A model generated the notes under the pieces. It had not been told where the DNA came from, did no database searches, and saw only the letters and a list, made by a program, of their open reading frames with translations. Positions 39,819 through 50,800 of a stretch of 64,000 nucleotides of DNA are shown here, piece after piece. The DNA comes from Clostridiales bacterium (lineage in GTDB: Bacteria > Bacillota > Clostridia > Christensenellales > Aristaeellaceae). The translations under genes and the position numbers were made by a program. Location: positions 1 to 64,000 of the forward strand of contig SFHK01000004.1 of assembly GCA_004556395.1 (NCBI GenBank), in the 5' to 3' direction. Positions within the stretch are counted from its first letter, which is position 1. Each line of letters begins with the position of its first letter.

Positions 39819-42182
39819 TTATATAACCGCCTTTACATGCGTCGTCTTTCGCCCGGGCATGACCGTGGCAATCGCCTCCGACGCGTCCGAAATCGTCTGA
39901 ATCTGCATGGCGCTGCGCACGTTCTCGGGCAGCTTCTCAAGGTCCTTCCGGTTTTCCTCCGGCAGAAGCACGGTGTTCATTCCGGCGCGATACGCCGCAA
40001 GGAGCTTTTCCTTCACGCCGCCGATGGGAAGTGCCTTGCCGCGCAGCGACAGCTCGCCCGTCATGGCAATATCCTGCCGCGCCTTTTCCCCGGTCACGGC
40101 GCTGAACATCGCGCAGGCCAGCGCAATGCCGGCCGAGGGGCCGTCCTTCGGCGTCGCTCCCTCCGGCACGTGCACATGAATGTCGTGCTTCTTGCGATAT
40201 TCCTCGGTCAGACCCGCGTCTTCCGCGTGCGCGCGCACGTAGCTCCACGCGATATGCGCGGATTCCTTCATCACGTCGCCCAGCGAGCCCGTCAGTTCCA
40301 GCTTGCCGTCTCCGGGCAGCACGGCCACCTCGATCGGCATCACCTCGCCGCCCACGCTCGTCCACGCCAGACCGTTCACAACGCCTGCTTCGGGGGCTTT
40401 CGCCGTCTGTGAATGGCTGAACTGCGGCGCGCCAAGGTAGTGCTCCACGTCCTCCGGCCGCACGGTCACGGTCTTGCGCTCTGCTTCCGGGGTATCCAGC
40501 ATTTCCATGGCCGCCTTGCGGCAGATTGCGGCCAGCGTGCGCTCCAGGGCGCGAACGCCAGCCTCGCGCGTATAGCCGTCGATGATCTTTTCCAGTGCCT
40601 TCTGCGACATGCGCAGGTTCTTGCCATTTAGTCCGTTGGCCGTCAGCTGCTTTTTCCACAGATGCAGGCGGGCAATTTGCAGCTTTTCCTCCTGTGTATA
40701 GCTGGGTACCTCGATAATCTCCATGCGGTCGTACAGCGGCTTCGGAATCGAGGACACGTCGTTCGCCGTCGCGATGAAGAACACATGCGAAAGATCGAAC
40801 GGCGCTTCCAGGAAGTGATCGCGGAACCGCGAATTCTGCTCCGGGTCGAGCACTTCCAGCATGGCCGAAGCCGGGTCGCCGCGCATGTCGGACGCCATCT
40901 TATCGATCTCGTCGAACAGGAACACAGGGTTCATCGAGCCGCACTGCTTGATGGCCGAAATGATGCGCCCCGGCATGGCCGCGACATACGTGCGCCGGTG
41001 TCCGCGAAGCTCGGCTTCATCGTGCACGCCGCCCAGCGACACCTGACAGAATTTCTTCTTCAGCGCCCGCGCAATCGACCTCGCGATGCTCGTCTTTCCT
41101 ACGCCCGGCGCGCCCACAAGGCAGAGAATCGGCCCATGGGAATCCTTCTTGAGCGCGCGCACCGCAATGAACTCCAGAATGCGCTTCTTCACGTCCTCAA
41201 GGCCGTAATGGTCGCTTTCCAGCACGTTTCGAGCCGCGGCAATGTCCACGGGATGCTCGTCGTAAACGCCCCACGGCAGGTCGAGCATGCATTCGACGTA
41301 GTTCTGCATCACGGTGCTCTCCGGCGAACCGGTCTGCGTGCGTGCCAGCCGCTTCAGCTCCTTCTCCGTGCGCTCGCGCGCTTCGCCGGAGATCGCAGAA
41401 GCCGCCAGACGGGATTCATACTGGGCAATATCGTCGTCGTTTTCGCCCAGTTCTTCCTCTATCACGTGCAGCTGCTCGCGCAGGAAATAATCGCGGTTGT
41501 TGTGATCGATCCGCTCGTGCACGCGGCGCTGAATCTCCTGCTCGATATTGCTGACCTGAAGCTCGCGAGTGAGAATATCGCACATCAGCTGAATGCGCAG
41601 CTGCGGGTCGACGCATTCCAGTACGGCCTCGCGGTCGTCCAAATCGTCCAGCACATTCGCGGCGATCAGATCGGCCAGCGCGCCGGGGTCGCGTTCTCCG
41701 CTCACAGCCTGCCGAAGCTCCGTGCCGATGTTCTCCTTCGTCGCCGCGTATCGGTCAAACAGTCGCCGCGCCGTGCGCGTCCACGCGCGCACCTCGGTGG
41801 TAAGCTCCATCCGCTGCCTGGCAACTTCGCAGATTTCGGCCTGAATCATGCCGTCGAGTTCATAGGCGCCCACCACGATCGCGCGGGAAAGCCCGTCCAC
41901 AAGCAGACGAAACACGCCGTCCGGCATCTGACCCACCTGACGCACCTTTACAATGGTTCCCATCGGATACAGATCCGTAAGCTCCGGATCTTCCTTCATG
42001 CCGTCCCGCTGCGACACGACAAACAGCCGCTTATCCGCGCTCATGGCCGCGTTCAGCGCAGCGACAGATTTCTCCCGTCCGGCGTCAAAGTGCATCACCG
42101 TGCCCGGATAAATCACCATCCCTCGAAGGGCTATGGTGGGAATTCTGCTTTCACTGACGGTCTTTTCTTTCTCGACTTGCAA
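39819..42182 (-). CDS. lon: ATP-dependent protease Lon
   Basis: A 787-residue AAA+ serine protease. The N-terminal substrate domain (RIPTIALRGMVIYPGTVMHFD) is followed by a coiled-coil linker, Walker A GAPGVGKTSIARSIA, Walker B VFLFDEIDKM, and the C-terminal protease domain with catalytic Ser in PKDGPSAGIAL and Lys in the downstream region. It degrades damaged and regulatory proteins. TTG 42182 is chosen because GGAGG lies 8 nt upstream; the frame also offers an ATG at 42218, but that overlaps the -10 promoter box. Confidence 0.94.
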   Translation of the reverse strand: MQVEKEKTVSESRIPTIALRGMVIYPGTVMHFDAGREKSVAALNAAMSADKRLFVVSQRDGMKEDPELTDLYPMGTIVKVRQVGQMPDGVFRLLVDGLSRAIVVGAYELDGMIQAEICEVARQRMELTTEVRAWTRTARRLFDRYAATKENIGTELRQAVSGERDPGALADLIAANVLDDLDDREAVLECVDPQLRIQLMCDILTRELQVSNIEQEIQRRVHERIDHNNRDYFLREQLHVIEEELGENDDDIAQYESRLAASAISGEARERTEKELKRLARTQTGSPESTVMQNYVECMLDLPWGVYDEHPVDIAAARNVLESDHYGLEDVKKRILEFIAVRALKKDSHGPILCLVGAPGVGKTSIARSIARALKKKFCQVSLGGVHDEAELRGHRRTYVAAMPGRIISAIKQCGSMNPVFLFDEIDKMASDMRGDPASAMLEVLDPEQNSRFRDHFLEAPFDLSHVFFIATANDVSSIPKPLYDRMEIIEVPSYTQEEKLQIARLHLWKKQLTANGLNGKNLRMSQKALEKIIDGYTREAGVRALERTLAAICRKAAMEMLDTPEAERKTVTVRPEDVEHYLGAPQFSHSQTAKAPEAGVVNGLAWTSVGGEVMPIEVAVLPGDGKLELTGSLGDVMKESAHIAWSYVRAHAEDAGLTEEYRKKHDIHVHVPEGATPKDGPSAGIALACAMFSAVTGEKARQDIAMTGELSLRGKALPIGGVKEKLLAAYRAGMNTVLLPEENRKDLEKLPENVRSAMQIQTISDASEAIATVMPGRKTTHVKAVI

Positions 42183-42216
42183 GCGTATTTCCTCCAATAA
42201 AACAACGTATACAGGC

Positions 42217-42245
42217 ATTATACCCGTCTCCTGTTAGGGTGTCAA
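42217..42245 (-). promoter_or_regulatory. lon promoter
   Basis: TTGACA (42245-42240) and TATAAT (42222-42217) with 17-bp spacing on the minus strand, a full consensus match. The TATAATG overlaps the upstream in-frame ATG of the lon frame. No CtsR heptad repeat is seen. Confidence 0.9.
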
Positions 42246-42341
42246 GCTCATGGATGCGTTATGCAGCAATTACTAACGGAATATAACGGATTCTGTCGAT
42301 GGTTTTTTTTCGCCTGAGCCACTTTTCCCATCTTCACGCTC

Positions 42342-42370
42342 TTTACATTTTTCCATTTTTCACATATAAT
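42342..42370 (+). promoter_or_regulatory. Promoter of the MATE exporter
   Basis: TTTACA (42342-42347) and TATAAT (42365-42370) with a 17-bp spacer; transcription would start around 42377. Confidence 0.8.
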
Positions 42371-42411
42371 ATATGGAAGTCAATCGAAAACAGGGAGGGT
42401 CTGTCATCGCC

Positions 42412-43821
42412 ATGAACGCCTTTCTTTCTCGCGTGCGCAACGGCCTTTACAGCCGTCTGGAATCCGAGCATTTCACGGCGCAGTCGCTGATTCGCATGTT
42501 CTGGCCGCTGGTGCTCGACCAGCTTTTCATCTTCGTCATCGGCATTCTGTCGGTCGCCATGGTCTCGTCTGCCGGTGAAGAGCAGATTGCCGCCGTCACG
42601 CTGGTTGGCGTCATCGGCTCGCTGTCCTACGCACTGTTCTCCGCCATCAGCATGGGCGGCTCCATCGTTATCGCCCGCGCCAAGGGCAGCGGCGACTCGG
42701 AGCGCGTGCGGTGGGCCATCGGTCAGTCCGCCACAAGCTGCCTTCTGTGCGGCGTAGTCATTGCCGCGGTGATGGTCGTGTTCGGCGGCTCAATCATCCG
42801 CTTCTTCTACCCGGACGCCGATCAGACCGTCATCGACGCAGGCATCTCGTACATGCACTACTACGCCTACTCCTTCATTCCCTATTCCTTCTTCTGTGTC
42901 GTCTTTCAGGCCTTCCGAAGCCTTGGCGACGCGCGCAGCAGCCTGATTCTGACGATCATCATCAACTCGGTGCACCTGATTGCTTCTTTTATTTACATAA
43001 ACCTGATGCATCTGGGCGCCACGGGCTCGGCGCTTTCCTACCTCACCGCGCGCCTGATCGGCTTCGCCTTCTCGCTCGTCTGGCTGATGCGCCCGCACAG
43101 CGGCGTCGGCATGCGCTTTCGCTATTTCTTCCACTTTGACAAGCAGATTGCCCGCGACATATCCCTGCTGGGCATTCCCTTCTCCATCGAACAGATTCTG
43201 TTTCAGGGCGGAATGCTGCTGGTTCAGATTTACCTTTCCCGTCTTTCCACCACGGCGCTCGCCGCACAGGGCATTGCAACCTCGATCTTCAACCTGTATT
43301 ACGCGGTTGCCTACGCCGTAACGGCCATCACCGGAACCGTGTGCGGGCAGTGCGTGGGCGCGAAGGAAATCGAGCTGGCTCGCCGCTACTGCCTGAATTT
43401 CGTCTACCTCGGACGATACATTCTGGCCGCCGCCGTACTCATTCTCTTCCCGATGACGCCGCTGCTTCTCCGGCTTAACAGCGCCTCGCCGGATGCTTCC
43501 CGCATCGTGTGGATGGCGCTCGCCATCGGCGCGTTCCCCATGCCATTCCTCTGGCCGGACGGCTACGTCATCCCCACGGCTACGCGCACGGCCGGGGACG
43601 CGCGCTTTACCACAGTGATTTCGATCTCAACCATGTTCATCGGCCGACTGGCGCTGGGCTACCTGTTCAGCATCCAGCTGGGCTTCGGCATCGTCGGCGT
43701 GTGGGTCGGACAGCTGGTTGAATGGCTGCTGCGCGCCGTCGTCATGCGCATGCGTATCCGCACCGATAAATGGATTCTGGTCGACCGGCAAACAAACGAA
43801 GCGCCCAGGCATATCAAGTAA
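42412..43821 (+). CDS. MATE-family efflux transporter
   Basis: A 469-residue membrane protein with twelve hydrophobic helices. The two-fold MATE pattern is visible: WPLVLDQLFIFVIGILSVAMV with AISMGGSIVIARAKGSGD in the first half, and LGIPFSIEQILFQGGMLLVQIYLS, then TGTVCGQCVGAKE in the second. MATE proteins export cationic drugs, metabolites or cell-wall related lipids with Na+ or H+. The substrate cannot be read here. The ATG at 42412 follows GGGAGGG; an in-frame ATG at 42373 lies on the predicted transcription start and is unlikely. Confidence 0.9.
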   Translation: MNAFLSRVRNGLYSRLESEHFTAQSLIRMFWPLVLDQLFIFVIGILSVAMVSSAGEEQIAAVTLVGVIGSLSYALFSAISMGGSIVIARAKGSGDSERVRWAIGQSATSCLLCGVVIAAVMVVFGGSIIRFFYPDADQTVIDAGISYMHYYAYSFIPYSFFCVVFQAFRSLGDARSSLILTIIINSVHLIASFIYINLMHLGATGSALSYLTARLIGFAFSLVWLMRPHSGVGMRFRYFFHFDKQIARDISLLGIPFSIEQILFQGGMLLVQIYLSRLSTTALAAQGIATSIFNLYYAVAYAVTAITGTVCGQCVGAKEIELARRYCLNFVYLGRYILAAAVLILFPMTPLLLRLNSASPDASRIVWMALAIGAFPMPFLWPDGYVIPTATRTAGDARFTTVISISTMFIGRLALGYLFSIQLGFGIVGVWVGQLVEWLLRAVVMRMRIRTDKWILVDRQTNEAPRHIK

Positions 43822-43837
43822 GTCTCGCCTAAAATAC

Positions 43838-43873
43838 AAATCGCCGCCTTTATCGTCAGATGGGCGGCGATTT
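43838..43873. terminator. Bidirectional terminator, MATE / metallopeptidase-like genes
   Basis: AAATCGCCGCC and GGGCGGCGATTT pair around a 13-nt loop between two convergent genes. Confidence 0.75.
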
Positions 43874-43877
43874 CATT

Positions 43878-44726
43878 CTATTGCATGAAGCGCTCAAAGC
43901 CCCGCTTGACCTCATCGAATTTATATCGAATGACCGTGTCAAAAACGTCGGAATCCAAAAGAAAACGAACGAAGCGCGCTCCAAGATAATAGCCCGTGTC
44001 GCCGCGCCCTTCAAAGCGAACCCAATCGCCGAAGTAACGTTGATTCTCGCGCGTCATCCCCGGCAGATCCCCATAGAATGACCGCTTGATTTTCTCCGCG
44101 TTCGCGTCGCACCACGCTTTCCAGCCGTCTGCATCCTGATGAAAGTACTCCGAATCGCCAACGACCTCCTGTTCAAAAACCATCGCAATACCTTCCTCAA
44201 ACAACCGCCAGAGAAACGGATCCGGGAGCGCCTCAAGCCGTTCGTTCGCCGCTCCATATTGAAGGTGATACGCATGCCCCAGCTCGTGTACAATCAGTCC
44301 TGTCATCGCGTCCCGACCGCACCAGTCAAGCTCAATGATTTTTTCAATTCCAAGGAGGATTGACCGTCTGCCGTTCACGTCGGTAACCCAGCCGGCTCCA
44401 TTGCACAGACCGAGGTATAGCACAACGTCCACATCCACCGTCCTGCCGAATCGCTCAAGCACCTTGTCATTAAGACACCACGTAATCGCGCGAAACGATT
44501 CAATGGCTTCCCTTCGCTTCTCCCCGTTCCGCAAAACAGCATTCAGCACCGGAAGATACTCTTTCTCCCATGAAAAGCCTGCCGAAACGCATTCCTTCAT
44601 ATCATTGACGCACTTTTCCCGTATCCCGGACGCGGAAGCGTCGATATATGCCTCCCATTTTTTCATATGGAACCGACCCTCTTCGAACGCCTCCAGCATA
44701 TTCTCCGCCGTGTTCACAACCTTCAT
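43878..44726 (-). CDS. HExxH metallopeptidase-like protein (cytoplasmic)
   Basis: A 282-residue soluble protein with a zinc-peptidase signature: LIVHELGHAYHLQYG near residue 148, and a downstream acidic segment LFEEGIAMVFEQE that could supply the third zinc ligand, as in gluzincins. No signal peptide or membrane segment is present. The rest is helix-rich with aromatic residues (WFG/RYFGDWVRF). It resembles predicted Zn-dependent proteases of the DUF2268 type, but the identity is judged only from the motif. The start has GAGGGG upstream. It is monocistronic, between the MATE gene and the giant-protein genes. Confidence 0.65.
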   Translation of the reverse strand: MKVVNTAENMLEAFEEGRFHMKKWEAYIDASASGIREKCVNDMKECVSAGFSWEKEYLPVLNAVLRNGEKRREAIESFRAITWCLNDKVLERFGRTVDVDVVLYLGLCNGAGWVTDVNGRRSILLGIEKIIELDWCGRDAMTGLIVHELGHAYHLQYGAANERLEALPDPFLWRLFEEGIAMVFEQEVVGDSEYFHQDADGWKAWCDANAEKIKRSFYGDLPGMTRENQRYFGDWVRFEGRGDTGYYLGARFVRFLLDSDVFDTVIRYKFDEVKRGFERFMQ

Positions 44727-44762
44727 ATCCGCATCCCCTCGCCAATTGTGCGCACCATAAAC

Positions 44763-44798
44763 AGAGGAGCCGCCGGACGCTTGCCCGGCAGCTCCTCA
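44763..44798 (-). terminator. Hairpin after the first giant gene
   Basis: GAGGAGC-T-GCCGG pairs with CCGGC-G-GCTCCTC (44797-44764) on the minus strand; the following tail TGTTTAT is only moderately T-rich. Confidence 0.6.
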
Positions 44799-44809
44799 CC
44801 CGGTTTCGA

Positions 44810-47800
44810 TCAGTAGGACGTGATCTTCGTCAGCTTGGTGCAGTTCTTGAACGCGCGCGCGCCGATTACGACTACCGTATCCGGCAGGCTTACGCTCGTC
44901 AGGCTACTCATGCCCATGAAGGCTTCCGTATCTATGCGGTATACCGCCACGCCGTTCACCGTCTTCGGCACCGTCAGCTCGGAGAGGCTCACGCTCGTGT
45001 CGGCCAGCTTGATCGCCGCGCCGTCGGTTCCATCCGCGAACGCGCCTTCCATGATCACATATGTGAACTTGGCGCTGTCGGTCTGGAATTCGATGCTGTC
45101 GGTCACGATTACCGTGGAGGAATGCTCCGCCGTATCGCCCTCGCTGCCCAGATCGGAAACCTGAACCCTGAGCTCATACGTACCGGCCGCCGCGTTTTCA
45201 AGCGTCACGACGCTGCCGTCGCGGGAAACATCCATGGACGTTCCGTCCTTCGTAAGCGTTACTGCGTCATAGCGAACCTCGCCAATCAGGTTCTTCGTTT
45301 CCACCGTCCAGACGATGGCGTTGCCCGTGCTGTTCTTCTCGTGGTTCGCCTTCACCGTTACGGTCAGCGGCTCATACACGGTTACCTGGCATTCGGCCTT
45401 GAAGCCGCCGTCGTTCGTGATGACGGTGATCTTCGCCGTTCCCGCCTTCGTACCGGCGGTAAGCACGCCATTGACAACCTTCACGATTTCCTCATCGCTG
45501 CTTTCCCACGCAACCGTCTGATCGTGCGCGTCCGCGGGCAGCACCGTTTCGATGAGCGACGTTTCCGCAGACGTGCGCATGTTCAGCGTTTCCTTGTCCA
45601 GCTTCACGCCTGTTACGGGGACGGGCTGCACGGTGACGGTGCACTCCGCGTCTACCTGCTTGCCAAAGGAATCCGTCACGACTACCTTCACGATCGCGTC
45701 GTCTACTTCAAGACCTTTGATCGTCGCCGTACGCGCATCCTCGTTCGCGGTTACGGAGAGCACTTCTTCGCGCAGGCTGGTCCAGTCGATGGATTCGTAA
45801 TCCGCGTCCGCGGGTTCCAGCTTCGCGATAAGTTGATCCTCTCTGTATTGCAGAATCTCAAGGCTCGCCGGATCGATGGACACGCTGACGATTCGAACCT
45901 TCGTCGCCGTCACCTTGCACTCGGCAACCTTGTTGCCGTCCACCGTCGTTGCGGTGATCGTCGCGGTGCCGGTATTGCTCACGGCCGTAACCACGCCGTT
46001 TTCATCAACCGTGGCAACGGACTTATCCGTGCTGTCCCATACAATGCGCCGATCATCGGCATTCGCCGGACTGATCGTCGCCGTCAGTGTCTTCGTGCGG
46101 TTCTTTTCCAGCTCGATTTCCGTTTCCGCAAGCGTAATCGTCTCCACGCGCTTGGGAAGCACGGTCACCACGCAGGTATCTTCAAAATCTCCGTCGCTGG
46201 TTTTCGCCGTGATCGTCACGGTGTTCTCGCCGGATACGCGATAGCCAACGGCCTGAAGCGTGCCGGTCTGCGATACCGTTACCAGCGTCGGGTCGCTGCT
46301 CGTCCACAGAACGTCCTTGTCATACGCCGTTTCCGGAAGCACGGTCGCGTTCAGCTGCGCTTCGTCGTAATGCGTAAGGCTCAGCTCGTGCCTGTCGAGC
46401 TCAATGCTTTCCACGTGCTGTCGCACTTCAATGGTGACGGAGGATTTCAGGTCATTGTCCGTTTCCACGGTAATGGTCGCCTTGCCGATCGCGCTCGCGT
46501 CGCCGCCGGCCTTCAGCGTAACCTGACCAACGTCATTCACGTCGACGACCGAAACAACCTCCGGACGATCGCTCGTCACCGTCCACGTCGCCCAGCTGTT
46601 CGCGGTGAGCTTCACGGTACCGGTGGTTTCCTCGTTCAGATACAGCACCTTGTTCGGCACCGTCAGCGTCACGCTCTTCGGCGCGGCCATTACCTTCACG
46701 GCCAGAATCGCGGACTTGCCGTTGTGGGTGGTGATCTTCACCTCGGTGCTGCCGATCTTCACACCGGTCACAATGCCGTTCGCGTCGATCTTCGCAATGG
46801 TCGAGGAACGGGTCGCGAAGGTGTACGTCGTCATGCAGTCGTCCGGCAGCAGAGTGACCAGCTGCTTCATGTCATACTTCTGACCGACGCTGATGGTCAC
46901 GCTCGCCTTCGAAAGCATGATGCTTTCCGGTTCCGGCTTCACCGTAACGGTGCACTGCGCTGTTTTGCCGTTGAAGGTCTTCACGGTCACAACCGTTTCG
47001 CCGGGCTTCAGACCCTTCACCTGAACCTTGTAGCCCTGCTGCGTCAGTGTGACAACCGTCGGATCCTCGGCTTCGAAGCTGACAGATCCCGCCGCACCTT
47101 CGTTCAGCGTCGCGGTAAGCACCGTGCTCAGCTTCTCGACGATCGTCACGGCTTCGGAATCCAGCGTCACGCTTTCCGGCGCGGCCTTCACGTGCGCCAT
47201 GCACTTCGCCGTCTTCCTATTAAAGGTGTACACTGTAATCACGGCGTCGCCCAGCGCTTTGCCGGTCAAACGGCCGTCCGCGTCCACGGTTACGATTTCA
47301 GGAGCGCTGCTTTCCCACGTGAAGCCGGAAGCGCCGGTGTTCACGGCTGCGCGCAGCTGCACCTGCTGCGTGAGGTCGTCGGTCAGCACGACGTCCACCT
47401 CGCTGAGATTCAGCTTGACAGCCGTCGGAGCCGCGACTACGGTAATCTTGACGGACGCCGACTTGCCGTTGTACGCCGTGGCCGTAATCGTCGCGCTGCC
47501 CTTCTTTACGCCCTTCACGTTGCCGTTCGCGTCCACGGTGACATAGGCCTTGTTGCTGGTCTTGTACGTAAAGCCCGCGCTGACCGCTTCGCCGCTCCCG
47601 TCAATGGCTTCGGCGAGCAGGTTCATCGTTTCGCCTACGCCAACCTTCGCGCGCGTCTGGCGGATGACCACCTGCACGGGGGCCGGAGTCACTTCCAGTT
47701 CATACGTATCGGTGAACACCTCGCCGGTCTTGCGGTTGATCGTTGTCGCGGCAATCCGCGTGGTTCCGGCGCGCTTGGCAATCACCTCGCCCGTCGTGGC

Positions 47801-50800
47801 GTTCACGATCGCGACGTAGGGATTGTACGAGCTGTAGGTGATCTTGCCGAAGCAGTCCTCCGGCAGCTCCGCCTTCTTCTTGAGCTTCGCGCCCTCGCCA
47901 ATCTGCTCGGTCTTCGACTCGCCGAAGGCAACGCCTGTCGGCTCGTTCATGACCGTCAGCGCGCAGGATGCCTGCTTGCCGTTATACGCCTTGGCGATAA
48001 TCTCCGTCTTGCCGGGGGCGACTGCCGTCACGAAGCCGGTTTCGTCCACCGTGGCAACCTCGGGATGGCTGCTCGACCAGGTGATCTTGCCCTGCGTGCC
48101 CGTCGGCACCGCCGCGGCCAGACGCAGCGTATCCATCTCGGAGATGGTCGCGCTCGCGCGGCTGATGCCCACCTTCGCCGGTGCCTTTACAACCTTGATC
48201 TTTACACTCTTCTTGATCCCGTTGTCCGCCGTGATCGTTACGCTCGCGCTTCCAGCCTTCACGCCCTTCACGCTCGTGCCGTTCACCTGCACATAGGCGG
48301 TTTTGCTGCTCTTCAGCGTAAACGCAGCTTCAACTTCGTTCCCGCGCGCGTCAAACGCCACCGGCTCAAGATCCATGATTTCCTTTACGCCGATCGACGT
48401 GCGCGTTTCGCGCAGCTCGATGGTTCTCGGTGCCGGAACGACCAGCACCTCGCAGATTGCCGTCGCGTCCGCGCCGCCGTTGTAGTTCTTCACCGTGGCC
48501 TTCACGGTCACGCTGCCGGAATACTGGCCCTTCAGGCTTCCGTTTTCATCGATCGTGGCAAGCTCGAACTCGTCGTCTTCATAGGAAAGCTCGAATGCGG
48601 GCGTTCCATAGGTTCCCGCCGGGAGCATTTCGGGCGCGAGCTTCAGCACTTCGCCTTCCTTCACGGTGTAAACGCTCTGGGAGAAGCGAATCTCCTCCGG
48701 CGCTTCCGTGACCGTCACGACGCAGGTCGCCTTCTTGCCGTTATGGGTCGCCGCGGTAATCGTCGCCGTGCCGACCGCCCTGGCCGTCACAACGCCGTTT
48801 GCGTCTACCTCCACGATACCCTCGGGCTTCACCGTGAACGTCACGGTGCCGCTCTGTCCGGAAGGAATCGCCGCTTCCAGCGTCTTCTGCTCGCCGATGG
48901 ACAGCTTCGCAGAGGACGGCTTGAGGGTGACCTTCGTGGGCGCGGCCACAACGGTGATGGTCACGGTTTCCGCCGCGCCGCCCGTGGTGGTGACGGTGAT
49001 CGTCGTCTTGCCCTTCTTCACGCCCTGCACGGTGCCGTCCGCGCTGACCTTGGCAATCTTAGAATTCTTGGACTTATACGTCATCGCCGCAAGGATTTCG
49101 CCGTCCTCGCCGTCCGTCGCAATGGCGTTCAGCTGCAGCTTCTCGCCCACGCCGACAACTCTGCGGCTCTCGGTGATGACGACCTTCGCCGGGGGCTCGG
49201 TAACGTCGACGACCGCCGTCGCCTCGTACCACTTCTCCTCGACGTAGTTGTATACCTTCGCGCGAATCTCCGCCTTGCCAACCGCAGCGCCGGTGACGAC
49301 GCCCGTCTTCGCGTCAACGCTGGCGATGTCGCCGTTCACGGCTTCAAACGCCACTTCGCCGAACGCGTTTTCCGGAGACAGATGATATGCGAGCGTCAGC
49401 TTCGCGCCCTTGCTCAGGCGATACTCCGCGTTTTCCAGCTCAATGCCGTTCGCGTTGGGACGCACCGTTACCACGCACGGCTTGCTGGTCTTGTTATTGT
49501 AGGCCGTCGCGACGACCTCTGCCTCGCCGATGCCGATGGCGCGGAAGGCGCCGTTCTCCAGCTGTTCAATGACGCTGCCCTCGCCCTTGGTGATCGTCAG
49601 CGTCACCGCGCCGACCGTGCCGGGCGTCGTGCCCTTCAGCTCGAACGTCGCGTTCTCGCTCACAGTCACCTGCGCGGGCGTAATCGTCACACGGGTGGGC
49701 GCTTTCTTGACGGTGATGGTGACGGTCTTTTTGATCGTCTTGTCCGTCACGCTGGTAATGGTGATCTTCGCGGAGCCCGTGCGAACACCCTTGATCTGCG
49801 TGCCGTTCACGGTCGCATATCTCTTGTTGCTGGTCGAAAGCGTGAACGCTTCCTCATCCAGCTCTTCGCCGCCCACGCTCAGCGCCACGGGTGCAAGGTC
49901 ATAGACCTCGCCCACGCCGATCGAGGTGCGATATTCATCCGAACCGCCGCCAAGGACGATCTGGTCAATATACGGAGTCACGACGATCTTCGTTTCTGCG
50001 GACATCTGGCCATACCAGACGCGCAGCGTCGCTTCTCCGGCGCGCAGACCCTTGACTACGCCGTTTTCGTCCACTTCAGCCGTCTCCGCGTCGCTTTCGT
50101 CAATCACGTAGACAACCTGAGACGCGTACGCTCCCTCCGGAGCGAACGTCAGCGCCGTAGAAACCACATGCTTCTCGGGCACCGTGTAGGTCTCCGACGC
50201 GAACGCCAGACTCTCCGGCATCTTGCATACCGTAATCGTGCACGTTGCGGATTTTCCGTTGAACGCCGCAGCCGTAATCACGGTTTCGCCTTCCGCGAGC
50301 GCGGTCACCCGGCCGTTTTCATCAACCGTCGCGACGTTTTCTGCGGAGGACTTCCACGTGAACAGCGTCGTTTCGCCGCTCTTGGTCACGCCGGTCAGCT
50401 GTACGGTTTCGCCAATGGCGAGCTTCGCGCTTTCAGGCGCGATCTTCACGGCCGTCGGCGCCTTCTGAACGGTAACCGCCAGCCCCATCTTCGCGCCGTT
50501 CTTCGCCTGAATCGTAACCGTGGTCTTTCCGACCTTTACGCCCTTCACGACGATACCCGTGTCGCTCTTCGTCACGCTTGCAATCTTCGCGTTCGCGGAC
50601 TTGACTTCAAACACCGTGTCGGCGGTGATGTCGTTGCCCTTCGCGTCGAACGCCTGCAGCTCAAGCGTAACCTTCTCGCCCACGCCCAGCTTCTCAACCG
50701 CATTGAGAACGTCAATCCGCACGGCGGCGGGCTTCACGATGATTTCCGCCTCAGCGGAAACGCCGTTCACGCTCGCGTGCAGCTTCGTGGTTCCGGCGGC

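Noticed and set aside
42183..42218. Upstream ATG for lon
   Set aside because: It overlaps the TATAAT promoter box; TTG 42182 has GGAGG and agrees with the family N-terminus.
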